From assembly GCA_001766655.1 (NCBI GenBank), contig MJCC01000003.1, forward strand, positions 1,068,480 through 1,132,479: a DNA stretch of 64,000 nt. Reading direction: 5' to 3'. The position numbers and the translations under genes were made by a program. The DNA is from Phytomonas francai. Its lineage: Eukaryota; Euglenozoa; Kinetoplastea; Trypanosomatida; Trypanosomatidae. Shown piece after piece: positions 1-9,881 of this stretch. Positions within the stretch are counted from its first letter, which is position 1. Each line of letters opens with the position of its first letter. The notes beneath the pieces were generated by a model. That model did no database searches. It worked only from the letters and a program-made list of their open reading frames with translations, and was not told where the DNA came from.

Positions 1-794
1 TCAGGTATGTTGACAGAACGGTCTCGCCGATGCTGTTCTGCTCGTCGCGGGGAAAAGTCAGATCGGACGAAACAACACTGACAACCGCGATGCCGTGAAG
101 ACGATACTATTCTTCCACGTGGAATGGTAGGACCACTAGGGATAAAGTGTTTTTTCGGTGACTCCAGTCTATGGGGAGATGCTAAAGTAGGGGTTCTGAG
201 AAGAGTTGGCGTCTTTACAACGCTCTTAGAACGCGCACTACAGGAGCGCTCCGTGGTAGACGGCTTGTGCAAGGTATCTAACAAAGCCTGCTTAGCCTCT
301 TGAAGCTCCGTGTGCAAGCGTGACTGTTCATAGAGATCATTTCGCACGGCACCTTTTAGTTTTTTGGTTTTACTTTCAAGGTGCGTCAGATCCCGCTCCA
401 GCTTGAGCCGCTCGCGCCAAAGTGCATCGAGTTTCTCTTGCAGAGAGTTCAGAGTTGTCGAACCTTCACTGCGAGTGGCCAATAGTTCCTCAGAGAGCTC
501 CTGTTGGACTTTCCGCTGCGTCTCTTCGATTTCCACTAACGCCTTACGGTTCAACCGAAGGGCTTCGTGAAGCTGAAGACGGAGATCGTCTTCCTTCGCA
601 ACGAAGATAGCTCTTTCTTTTTGCTGGAGAAGTGTCAGATCACTGCGATGGCTCTCCAAGGCATTTTGAGCGCGTATCCTTAATTGGGTATAGTATTCGA
701 TTTCGTCTTGTAAAGAACGTAAACGTCCATTAAGCTCACTAAGAGGGTCAACAGCGGAGTTGCTGGGGATGCTGACAGAATAAGCAGATGACAT
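1..794 (-). CDS. Coiled-coil protein of unknown function (3' end outside window)
   Basis: An open frame starts at an ATG (794-792) and stays open to the window edge, giving 264 codons without a stop. Residues about 18-165 are rich in Leu, Glu, Gln, Arg and Lys in a heptad-like pattern, so a long coiled coil is likely. After that comes a Ser/Thr/Pro/Arg-rich basic segment. No enzyme motif or transmembrane segment is visible and I do not recognise the family. It is the last gene of the minus-strand array in this window, downstream of eIF2B epsilon. A cytoskeletal or basal-body role is only a guess from its composition. The C-terminus is missing because the window ends. Confidence 0.7.
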   Translation of the reverse strand, partial: MSSAYSVSIPSNSAVDPLSELNGRLRSLQDEIEYYTQLRIRAQNALESHRSDLTLLQQKERAIFVAKEDDLRLQLHEALRLNRKALVEIEETQRKVQQELSEELLATRSEGSTTLNSLQEKLDALWRERLKLERDLTHLESKTKKLKGAVRNDLYEQSRLHTELQEAKQALLDTLHKPSTTERSCSARSKSVVKTPTLLRTPTLASPHRLESPKKHFIPSGPTIPRGRIVSSSRHRGCQCCFVRSDFSPRRAEQHRRDRSVNIP

Positions 795-1482
795 GAACCA
801 CAAAATCCTCCTACTAGATTCTGGTTTATGCTTCTGCAGTGCCGTATCCCCTGATTAGAGTTAACAGGGAAGGAAAATCTATATTTCTATAGACACTCAC
901 ACGAATTTTCAAACGTCAAAAAAAGGTGTATTCTATGGTCTAAAATAAAGCTTCTATAGGTGAATTTATTCGTTATGGACGGTGTTCACTATATTCCTCG
1001 ATGCATTAATATGTAACATGACTGTGTGGAAGACATGCAAGGAATTAAATAGATAGCAAGATGAAGAAGAAAAAAAATATTGTATTGATGATTGAATGAG
1101 AATTCAAAGTATATGAAATCCACACCTATGTCACATTGAGTCAAAGTTTGCTTTGAGAGAATCCTCATTGCCTAACCCAGTTTGTCATTAATGTCAATTA
1201 GATGTGGATAGAAAATTACTTATTTATGCTTTAGCTCCCATGTAAGTGGTCTCCAATAGGTAATGGTACGCAAATATTTCACATTTGACAAGACAACATC
1301 GACACCCAAAAGCGAGCCAATAAGCATTTTAGAGATAACACCCCCTAAGGCTTTCCACAATACAAACCTTTTACTCCCCTTATGAACATACGGATGTCTG
1401 CGCTCGTGAACGTATCCTTGCCCCCTTTTCTTCTTTTGAACGTCGGACAATGATTTTTTCTTCTTCTTCTTCTTGTCATAGC
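795..1482. other. Intergenic region between eIF2B epsilon and the left-edge coiled-coil gene
   Basis: AT-rich spacer that should hold the eIF2B epsilon 3' UTR and the acceptor for the next gene. A Lys-rich open frame at about 1220-1477 on the minus strand has no ATG near its beginning, so it is not called as a gene. Confidence 0.6.
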
Positions 1483-4179
1483 TTAATCACTTTCGTCTTC
1501 ATCATCACTACTTTCGGATATCAAGACAAGCCCCGGATAATTGCTACTATCAGGCCGGTTCAGATCTTTGTGGGGTGCACTCTCGGAATGCACTGCTGGC
1601 CTGATTGAAGAGCCTGGCGCGAGCTTCAGGAAGTTCTTGACTCCCATAATGAAATTGTGACACATCGCCGCAGCGAGCACCTTCCCCTCTTCACGGCTGT
1701 CACGCGAAACGTCGTCTGAGGAATCGTCGGAAGAGTCGTCACTGGCCAAAAGCAAAGGGGACGGCTTATTGAGAGCTGTATAAGTGTCTCTCTTAGCCTC
1801 AAAGCCGGCGTACTTCTGTAAGTTCTGTCGCCTCCGTATCATGGCGCTTTCGAACGCAATAAGTCCTTGGCCGCTCACAATGCAATACCCGCGCTGGTTG
1901 TAGAGTTCATCGTCGCAACCATTGTACAATATCTCGAGGAGCTGTGGCGCGTGGTTGTGGAGGACACAATCCGTATCCCGAATAGCCACAGACAGACCCT
2001 CCAGCGTTGCCACCATAGCATCCAAGTTCATCTGCCCGTTCTTTGAAAGAAATGTGTTGTAGAATGGCCTGCACCATTGCGCAAAAAGACTGCGAGCCCC
2101 TTCGAGCGCAGCCTCTACACCACGATCGGCATGAATGTAGAGAACATGCTCCATTAGAAGCTCCGTCACGACCTCGCATAGCTCCGGGTAGCTGTGACCC
2201 TCAGAAAGGCAGATGGTGGACATGTCGTAGGCAGCGGCCTCGATGTGTGACGGCTTGTATAGTGCCACATTAACATTTTTCCTGACACTGTTTCGGAACA
2301 ACTCGAATTCGTCGTCCTCCGTATCTATTGACCTCACCTCGTCGTCTGATGATGCTTTAGGTACGGCGTCTTCTGTGAAGAGGACGGAGGTATCAACAAC
2401 AAGGTCTTTGTAGCGGTCAACGATAACTTTTCCACGTGAACCCACCAACGAATGGCCTCTCTTGCTTTCATTAATTTGTCTATCGTCACTATTGCCTCGA
2501 GTCGTATAGGTATTGGGAATATTATAGGACACCCCCGGCGCGAGTCTCGTTAGGTCCTTCGGCTCTTCAAACTGGTTATCAGACAAGGTTAACTCAGTGT
2601 TAAAAGCCGCTTGGTTGTGAAAAGATAGACTTGTATTTCCACCGTTTGGGTTGGGGTTGCTGCCATTAGCTACAGGGGTCCCATTGCCGTTAGTGGACCT
2701 ATCGAAAACGCAGTTGTGTCCTATGATGCAGCCTGTGAGTTCAATCCCATCTCCAATGAAAGCATTGCAGCCAATCACAGAGCCCTTTAGGTTGCAGCAT
2801 TTACCGATTTGCGCGCCTTCGAGCACAACACAACCTGTAAGTGAGCAGCCCTCACCAAATGTAACGTTCTTGCCGACTACCGTGCCTATGAGCTGCACAG
2901 ACGCCGGGACCACTACATCGTCACCAACGACTACATTTGGACCATCAATGGGCCCAAGAGCCTTCGCGCTGGTGTGCATATAGACTGTCTCGGAGGAGGA
3001 AGAAGGCACCGCATACTTCGCCTGCGCTTCCGCAAAAAGACTGTCGCGTGTGAGTGGGAAAAGACGACGAGCACAGACGTCCAGATTAGCTTCAATGTAC
3101 GTTTCAAGACTATTCACGGGTTCGATGATGGCGTGGCAGGTTGGCACCTCCAGAACACCAAACACATTCCCGAAAATTTCGGCTTGTCCCAACAAGGACA
3201 TGCTCAGAAAGCCGTGAATGTCACGGATGTGGAAATCGATAAGTGCAAGGGCCTCGCAACAGCAAAAGAGGAGTCCCGTTGGTACTAAGTCCATCCGGAC
3301 GGATGGCTGGGTTTTTCGAGAAAACGTAATTAGCGGTGGCTCATGCGCATCTTCACTGTTCGCTTCTAGTCTTGACATATATTGAACTACACCGGTGTTG
3401 TTGTCAAGAACAAACATCGTATGATGACCTTTGGGGTGAGAGGGTATCCTACGGCACCTCAGTCGACCGCAACCCATGATGTAGTCAATCTCAACGTCGA
3501 CAGAGCCTCGCATAGAGTTGGGCGAACCTGTCTCCTCCCGCTGTTTGGCTTCTTTCTGCCTCTCTAGGCCCTGAACTAGAACGTTATACAACGTAGAGTT
3601 GAGGTTCTGCTTGGCAGATGTACACAGGAGTGTGGCAGCGTACTTGTCGATGGTCCTGGCACGCTCAAGATGCTTTTGAAAGTAATCTTGCAGGTTATTA
3701 TGAAAGATACTTATACAGTCAATTGGCACAATTAAGAACGAACCAGACTGTGGTACAACATTTCGCTGGCGGATCTCGTTGATGGCATCTGAAAGCTTAT
3801 GCATGTCACGCATACACTCCAGAACGTTCACCTTCATTGAATCGCTGGACGTCCAGGGCTTTCCGCGAACGGTCCGCACACCAGAAAGATGGGCCTGCAC
3901 CTTCGTCACCGATTCTGGATTAAGCAAAATGGCTACCTCACTCACTCCGTTCCCGACAAAGTTCTCTAGAATGTAATCAATAAGGGGGGTGTTGCAGATC
4001 GGCAGTAACGCATACGGAAGATGCTGGCTGGGGGAGATGGGGCTCAAAGGATAACTCACGGGGCTCAAGGGGTTCGTCACAAGCGGTTCGCCAATAACGA
4101 CAACAAGGAGTTTAGAGTGAGTTTGAAGATCACGATTAGCGGATCTACTATATCCACGAGCTGCAGATCCACTATTCAT
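1483..4179 (-). CDS. EIF2B5: Translation initiation factor eIF2B, epsilon (catalytic) subunit
   Basis: 898 residues, ATG start. It is the guanine-nucleotide exchange subunit that recycles eIF2-GDP in the cytosol. The N-terminal part (about 25-400) is a nucleotidyltransferase-like fold, with the ALLPICNTPLIDY segment typical of eIF2B epsilon/gamma. It is followed by left-handed beta-helix hexapeptide repeats (about 420-510: stretches such as VVGDDVVVPASV, IGKCCNLKGSVIG, IGDGIELTGCIIG). After an acidic, Ser-rich linker comes a HEAT-type W2/eIF5C domain (about 680-815), the exchange domain. An additional acidic, Ser-rich tail of about 85 residues, ending in SSDDEDESD, follows W2; in most eukaryotes W2 is close to the C-terminus. 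Assignment is from the domain order epsilon-NT, hexapeptides, W2, which excludes the gamma subunit. Confidence 0.93.
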   Translation of the reverse strand: MNSGSAARGYSRSANRDLQTHSKLLVVVIGEPLVTNPLSPVSYPLSPISPSQHLPYALLPICNTPLIDYILENFVGNGVSEVAILLNPESVTKVQAHLSGVRTVRGKPWTSSDSMKVNVLECMRDMHKLSDAINEIRQRNVVPQSGSFLIVPIDCISIFHNNLQDYFQKHLERARTIDKYAATLLCTSAKQNLNSTLYNVLVQGLERQKEAKQREETGSPNSMRGSVDVEIDYIMGCGRLRCRRIPSHPKGHHTMFVLDNNTGVVQYMSRLEANSEDAHEPPLITFSRKTQPSVRMDLVPTGLLFCCCEALALIDFHIRDIHGFLSMSLLGQAEIFGNVFGVLEVPTCHAIIEPVNSLETYIEANLDVCARRLFPLTRDSLFAEAQAKYAVPSSSSETVYMHTSAKALGPIDGPNVVVGDDVVVPASVQLIGTVVGKNVTFGEGCSLTGCVVLEGAQIGKCCNLKGSVIGCNAFIGDGIELTGCIIGHNCVFDRSTNGNGTPVANGSNPNPNGGNTSLSFHNQAAFNTELTLSDNQFEEPKDLTRLAPGVSYNIPNTYTTRGNSDDRQINESKRGHSLVGSRGKVIVDRYKDLVVDTSVLFTEDAVPKASSDDEVRSIDTEDDEFELFRNSVRKNVNVALYKPSHIEAAAYDMSTICLSEGHSYPELCEVVTELLMEHVLYIHADRGVEAALEGARSLFAQWCRPFYNTFLSKNGQMNLDAMVATLEGLSVAIRDTDCVLHNHAPQLLEILYNGCDDELYNQRGYCIVSGQGLIAFESAMIRRRQNLQKYAGFEAKRDTYTALNKPSPLLLASDDSSDDSSDDVSRDSREEGKVLAAAMCHNFIMGVKNFLKLAPGSSIRPAVHSESAPHKDLNRPDSSNYPGLVLISESSDDEDESD

Positions 4180-4831
4180 CTTCTAAAAATCCCTTTCTTT
4201 GATAAATAGAAAAGATTGAAAAGAAATGTAAATATATAAATATAGGTGTATATAGACTTATATTTGTGGGAAAACAATCCGTAAAAAAAGGGCTTAATTG
4301 TAAAATGTGGTTCCTTTGACTCCCTTTTTGCCGCTTCAACCAATGCACTTTAAAAAGTTAGTGGTCAAAAGTAGTGTTTGTAAAAAAAAAAGAGAAAAGA
4401 TTAACGATTATTTGAAAAAATGTAGCAAGCACCACCTCCAGTATTAAAGAAAAGCTAAACAGTTTCCCATTTTAGTAAAAATTACTACAAAAATTTCTAT
4501 TAAGTAGTATATGATTAGATAGGCACTGATCCTTCATCTTCCATAAACTACAAAACTATAGAAGCAGGTACAGCTGTAGCTAAAGATGAAAAAGTCTCTG
4601 AAAATTATTGATGATGATCACGACAGGTTCTGTAGAGAGGGATACAGCAATGATGGACCCAACTTGTGGGCTTTTATGATCCCCCACCCCACCCCACCCC
4701 CTCGATAAAAAGAAAAATAACGGCTACCGCTGCAACTATTGATAGGTTAATTTTGAGGTCATACCATTGAGAAAGGATGCCCCGTCCGTGTCTTGGACGA
4801 AAAATCACCTCATTCCACATTCGAAGGTTGC
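4180..4831. other. Intergenic region between topoisomerase II and eIF2B epsilon
   Basis: AT-rich. The notable element is C5-A-C4-A-C4-A-C5 at 4681-4701. On the transcribed (minus) sense it reads as four G-runs separated by single T residues. Confidence 0.7.
4681..4701 (-). other. Potential G-quadruplex motif in the topoisomerase II 3' region
   Basis: Read on the minus strand, four runs of 4-5 G are separated by single T residues, which matches the usual G-quadruplex consensus with minimal loops. It lies about 130 bases downstream of the topoisomerase II stop codon. It could act in the 3' UTR RNA or in spacing polyadenylation from the next splice acceptor. The motif is seen; the role is inferred. 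Confidence 0.5.
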
Positions 4832-7800
4832 CTAATCGCTAAAGTCCTCGTCAGTGGCATCGCTTGTGGACGAGGTCGCGTCGCTCGATGCGCTGTCATC
4901 TGAGGATGAGGAGGCGCTGAGGCTTTCCTCGTCCTCGTCGCTGTCCGCACGTCGCCGTTTTCTGGATGCCGGGGCAGGCGTCCTGGCTCTACGCGGCCTG
5001 GGCGCGGCGGGAACTTTACTAGTGCGGGGCGGAGCCAGCCCTAACAAGATCAGGTCCTCGTCCTCATCCTTGAGTTCGACCTTGCGGTGGGCGTTGGAGA
5101 GGGGGGCGGGAAGGGAGGGCGGGGAAGTGTGACCTGACAAGGCATCCAAGCCGAACCCATCGAGACTAAAATCATCCACCACGGTGACCATCCCAGGGGT
5201 ATTCGCAGAGGTCTTTCTGGCTGGCACCCCAGCCCCCTTGCGAGACGTTCTCTTGACCTGTGCCGCATCGCTGCTCTTCCCGGTTGTTGGCCTCCGCCTC
5301 TGATGAGTCTTGCCTGCCTTTGCACGCATAGCTGCCAGTGTCTCCTCGTTGTCGCCCACACCTTTGATGTTGCCACCGTCGTCACTAGCGTCCATGTCGT
5401 CCGAATCCGCATCAGACGAGGAGTCAAAAAAGTCCTCATCGTCATCACTGTCCTTCTTCTTCCTCCTCCTCTTCGGTGGGGGCTTTTTAGTTAATGTGAG
5501 CGATCCACCCGCGGTCTTGCCAATCTCATCGGCATCAACCACACCATCCGCTTTTGCAGCGCGCCGACCACCAGAGAGCTTGCTGGCCTCTTTCTGTAAA
5601 CCTTGGCGGGCCTTATCAGACAGGATGGGCACCCGCAGACGTCTGGCATCGAAGGGCTTCTTTTTCTCTAGCTTCTTGCGCTGAATCGAGGCAATTTCGC
5701 GCTCCCGCTCCGAAAAATACTGGATGAGTTTGGGTCGTAGCGTATTCAAATCCTCCATCCAGAGATCTTTGGGTGTGCGTTGTTCAATTGCCTCAGTTTC
5801 TTGTTTAGCTCGTCGTAGCTGTGCTTCTAGACGTTCAATCATCTCGTGCGTGAGGTTCCACAACTTCATGCCAAGCAAGTAGTCATAGTCGCGGGATGCG
5901 CGAACCACCTCCGGTGAATCCACATCCGCAGAATCCGACGCGACCAAAAACCGATCTCCCACCGCCGCCTCATCGTGCCCGTGATTGAGAAGCTGTAGAT
6001 CCTCATCTGCATCCTGTTGCGTACCTGCTGTATCGTCTTCCTGCTCGATCGTCGTGGCGGTCAGATTTTTCTTCTGAATAGGGGGGAATGGGGTGTACTG
6101 GCGCCGGCGTAGCTCCTCAAGAAGGTCTCGCTTCTTCCGCTTCGTGACGACCAGCTGCCCACTTACGACCTCATGCACGAAGCGGACCATGTTCTCTATC
6201 TTGCTCGTCATACGCCGCAGCCCGCCGAGAATGTAGTCCTTGCGCTTGGCGTAGTAGTCAATGCGAATGGGGTAAAATTCCATCAGAATCGACTCCGCGT
6301 CGGGATATTTCTTGAGCCGGCCTTCAAAATTGAACGCGATGATGTTGGTCGCATGGATGTACTCACGGAGCTGCAGACGTTCCTCAACGACATCCTGCTC
6401 ACGCCACATCTGAAGGATCTCCGGGTGCACAAAAATCTCAAAGTCGACCGAGACGTCCGTGTTGTGCTCGCGATACTGCACCACAATCTCCTTCTCACGA
6501 AGATCCTCGAGAAACTTCTTGTAGACCTGGGTCCAAGTTCCTATCGGAAGCTCTGTGATAGAAATAATACCATCTGGACGAATTTCGTACTTTCCATGGG
6601 ATGTGAACTTTCCGCATTCCTTTTCTCGGATCGTGCCTGTGAAACCGAAATACCACGGCTGCATCCGCACCAGACCCTCTCCGGAAAGCATATGTTTTAG
6701 ATTATCAATGATATCAATCGGGTTATAGCTCGGGATGTTGGTGCTGAAGCCGGTGCCGATGCCGGAGGTGCTGTTCACGAGCACCATGGGAATAATCGGG
6801 ATGTAGTGAAACGGCTCGACGGAGAGCCCGTCGTCGTCGCGGTACTGCACGACGTAGTCGTCCGCGGGGTAGAAGATGAGGCGCGCGAGGCGGGTAAGCC
6901 GGGTGAAGATATACCGCCCCGCGGCGTGGTCTTTTCCGCCCTGCAAACGCGTACCGAACTGACCATCCTGGAAGAGAAGGGGGACGTTGTTGCTGCCGAC
7001 AAAGTCCTGCGCCATCGCAACGATGGTCTGCACGAGCGACTGCTCCCCGTGGTGGTAGGCGGAGTGCTCGGAGACGTAGCCCGCGAGCTGCACGACCTTG
7101 ATCGAGCGCGTGAGGTTGCGCTTAAAACAGGAAAAGAGAATCTTGCGCTGGCCGGGCTTGAAGCCGTCTAACATGCTCGGAATTGAGCGCTCGCAGTCCG
7201 CGATGGAGAAGAGAATCAACTCGCGATCGACAAACTCACCATACGTCATCCGGGGCACGCTGTAGTCGATCGTCTCCGTGTTGTTCTCGTTCGCCTTGTG
7301 GTGTGTGATCCATTCCTTGCGATCCTCAACGCGATCCTTGGCAAAAGCCATGCAAATTCGATCTGAATCAGCCGGGGATTCCTCCACAAAGTCAAGCCGG
7401 TGACGCTCAATGTTTTCGAAGTACTCACGACCCTCCTTCGCGCCGGACGTACCAAGACCCTTATAGTATCGGATCTCGTAGTTCGAGATAGCATCCCCGA
7501 TATTCTGCTTCCACTCGAAGTAGTCGCGCATGGAGAAAAATGAAATAGCCCTTTCATCGCCCGAACCCCGCGACTTCTTCCTTGCCTTCACGATAGGAGT
7601 GATAAACTGTTGCATGAAGCCTGGAGCTCGAAGTAAATTTGGCCAATAGTAATGAATCATATTTATAATCAGTCCCTTGATATGAGACCCATCGTGGTCT
7701 TGATCAGACATAATCATCAGGTGTCCATACCGCAGCGTGTTAACATCAATGCTCTTTTGTCGAATGTCCAAGCCCATAATCTTAAAAACGTTTTGAATTT

Positions 7801-9226
7801 CCTCGCACTGCATTACCTTTTTGAGCGAAGCATCCCGCACATTGAGTGGCTTACCGCGCAGAGGAAAAACACCAAAATAGTCGCGATCCTTCACAGCAAG
7901 ACCTGCTGTGCATAGCGTTTTGGCCGAATCTCCCTCCGTGAGGATGAGCGTGCAGCGGTAGCTGTACTTTCCGCCAGCCTCGTTGGCGTCATCTAGCTTA
8001 GGAATGCCCAAGATCTGTCTTCGATCCGAGTTCTTCAACTTAGAAGACATCTCCCTCGTAAGCTTGCTGTTAGCCATCTCAACAGAGCGCTCGACAATAC
8101 CCGAGCGTAGAATGTAATCAATCATGGAGGAGGGAATCTCACAAGTGGAGCCGAACCTAGTCCTAACAGTGTTTAACGTCTCCTTTGTCTGTGAGTCGAA
8201 TCCGGGGTTTTCAATAAGGCAGTTCAGAAATAAAAAAATATGTGGGCGAATCATGTGTGGTTTCACTTCCGTTTTACTGCGCTTTTTGGCCTGCTCTATG
8301 ACTTTGTTGATAATTTGGTCAAGAATATACCTAACATGGCTCCCCCCGCGCGTCGTGGCGATTGAATTGACAAAGCTGACTTGCTGAAATCCAATGTTGG
8401 AAACCCGGACAGAGAGCTCCCAGCGAGGATTTACGCGGGCGTAGCTGTTCTTGTGCACCTCCTCCCCCATCGTCGGATAGAGAGCAACATACTCGGGGAA
8501 GTTGCTCACCGCTATTCGCTCTCCATTCAGATAGCATTTGAGCGTCTTATCGGTGCACCCCGCGATATCATAGACCCGCCGCCGCATCAATAAAATCATA
8601 TCCTCGGAAAATTTATCCACCTGAAAACGCGCGAAGTCGGGGCAGAAAGTTACCATCGTGTAGTCTGGGCCCTCACACGGGGTGATGAGGGGCTCCTCGT
8701 GCTCCAACATGTTCTTTGTCCACCTCATGTAAAACTTCTTCCGGGAGCGGCTGTGCACCGTCTCGAGCTCAAAACGTGTCGAAAACACGTTGGTGAGTTT
8801 GGCGCCGAACCCATTCCGGCCGCCAGTTACCTTCGCCTCGCTATCATCGTAGTTAGAGGAGGTCAAAAGGTGGCCAAAGATCATCTCTGGAATCCACAAA
8901 TCGTGCTGGCGGTGCTTTTGGATAGGAATGCCCTCCCCATTGTTGTAAACACGCACGCTACGCTCATCAATCCAGACTTTAATCACAGTCTGGCCGTCAG
9001 GATCGCGCACTTTGTTGTCCGCCGCGTTGACGAGAATTTCATCAAAGATTTTATATAATCCAGGCGTCCACGTGCACTTCCGTTGTTTCATAATCTTATC
9101 CGCTTCATCATAGACCCATATATCATCGCTTAAGGACTCAATCGTCCCGATGTACATGTCAGGGCGGGTTAAAATGTGCTCATGCTGAGTCTTTTTTTGG
9201 TAAATCTGCTCCACCGTCTTGACCAT
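4832..9226 (-). CDS. TOP2: DNA topoisomerase II, nuclear type
   Basis: 1464 residues. The frame extends to a TTG at 9244, but the first ATG is at 9226 and gives a start MVKTVEQIYQ that fits the family. It relaxes and decatenates DNA by ATP-driven double-strand passage. Order of domains: GHKL ATPase (RPDMYIG, VNAADN, NNGEGIPI, TGGRNGFGAK), TOPRIM (LTEGDSAKTL, SDQDHDGSHIKG), winged-helix/tower, with the catalytic tyrosine at about residue 772 in GRYIFT. The last ~330 residues are highly charged, with a basic cluster PPPKRRRKKK and Asp/Ser-rich runs typical of nuclear enzymes. The charged C-terminal domain and absence of an obvious mitochondrial presequence argue against the kinetoplast (kDNA) isoform. 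All catalytic motifs look intact. Confidence 0.96.
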   Translation of the reverse strand: MVKTVEQIYQKKTQHEHILTRPDMYIGTIESLSDDIWVYDEADKIMKQRKCTWTPGLYKIFDEILVNAADNKVRDPDGQTVIKVWIDERSVRVYNNGEGIPIQKHRQHDLWIPEMIFGHLLTSSNYDDSEAKVTGGRNGFGAKLTNVFSTRFELETVHSRSRKKFYMRWTKNMLEHEEPLITPCEGPDYTMVTFCPDFARFQVDKFSEDMILLMRRRVYDIAGCTDKTLKCYLNGERIAVSNFPEYVALYPTMGEEVHKNSYARVNPRWELSVRVSNIGFQQVSFVNSIATTRGGSHVRYILDQIINKVIEQAKKRSKTEVKPHMIRPHIFLFLNCLIENPGFDSQTKETLNTVRTRFGSTCEIPSSMIDYILRSGIVERSVEMANSKLTREMSSKLKNSDRRQILGIPKLDDANEAGGKYSYRCTLILTEGDSAKTLCTAGLAVKDRDYFGVFPLRGKPLNVRDASLKKVMQCEEIQNVFKIMGLDIRQKSIDVNTLRYGHLMIMSDQDHDGSHIKGLIINMIHYYWPNLLRAPGFMQQFITPIVKARKKSRGSGDERAISFFSMRDYFEWKQNIGDAISNYEIRYYKGLGTSGAKEGREYFENIERHRLDFVEESPADSDRICMAFAKDRVEDRKEWITHHKANENNTETIDYSVPRMTYGEFVDRELILFSIADCERSIPSMLDGFKPGQRKILFSCFKRNLTRSIKVVQLAGYVSEHSAYHHGEQSLVQTIVAMAQDFVGSNNVPLLFQDGQFGTRLQGGKDHAAGRYIFTRLTRLARLIFYPADDYVVQYRDDDGLSVEPFHYIPIIPMVLVNSTSGIGTGFSTNIPSYNPIDIIDNLKHMLSGEGLVRMQPWYFGFTGTIREKECGKFTSHGKYEIRPDGIISITELPIGTWTQVYKKFLEDLREKEIVVQYREHNTDVSVDFEIFVHPEILQMWREQDVVEERLQLREYIHATNIIAFNFEGRLKKYPDAESILMEFYPIRIDYYAKRKDYILGGLRRMTSKIENMVRFVHEVVSGQLVVTKRKKRDLLEELRRRQYTPFPPIQKKNLTATTIEQEDDTAGTQQDADEDLQLLNHGHDEAAVGDRFLVASDSADVDSPEVVRASRDYDYLLGMKLWNLTHEMIERLEAQLRRAKQETEAIEQRTPKDLWMEDLNTLRPKLIQYFSEREREIASIQRKKLEKKKPFDARRLRVPILSDKARQGLQKEASKLSGGRRAAKADGVVDADEIGKTAGGSLTLTKKPPPKRRRKKKDSDDDEDFFDSSSDADSDDMDASDDGGNIKGVGDNEETLAAMRAKAGKTHQRRRPTTGKSSDAAQVKRTSRKGAGVPARKTSANTPGMVTVVDDFSLDGFGLDALSGHTSPPSLPAPLSNAHRKVELKDEDEDLILLGLAPPRTSKVPAAPRPRRARTPAPASRKRRRADSDEDEESLSASSSSDDSASSDATSSTSDATDEDFSD

Positions 9227-9881
9227 TGCTGTTTGTATTCTCAATCCTTCTCGATTTCACGTCCCTGTATGATATTTAAGTCTACTTATATCTATAATTG
9301 TATATATTAGTGCTTTGTCCCGTCACCCTGCTGGCACTTTATTTTCTTTAGAATAAAGTAGAAAATTCGTTGACGAAGTAACACCTTATTCCAGAAAAAG
9401 GTTAGCGGGGGACAGTTTTGGTGATTTAATGGATTAGTTATTGTCTGGCTTTTAATCTGCGATTCGCTAGGTGCGATTCAATTTATTGTTTTCTATATGA
9501 AGTGTACTGTCTTACTTTTATATTTCTTAGGTTAAATGAGATGCCAATTACAGCAAAAAGAACAAAAAAGTGATGTAGAACTAATATAAGTAACTTAGGG
9601 AAAAGAAATGGAAAATCTTCTAAATGCGGTTTTTCTTATATGAGACTTTCTTTTTTATTTTCTATGTCACTTTATCAAAACCCCACCCCAAAAAGCGTGT
9701 AGGAAGACAGAAAAAAGCAAGACAAAATAAAGCAAAATATCATTGTAAATGGAAGCAACAGGTTGTTTAAAAAGAGCAACATCGAATGTCGCCCATATCT
9801 AGCTTGTTATTCTTATTTTTTATATGCACTTGAACAGTAAGGGTAAATCTGGATACTGCTTTCATGCCACGCAAAGCTTCC
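9227..9881. other. Intergenic region between MYST acetyltransferase and topoisomerase II
   Basis: About 655 bases of AT-rich sequence with A and T runs. I see no RNA gene or repeat. Confidence 0.65.
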
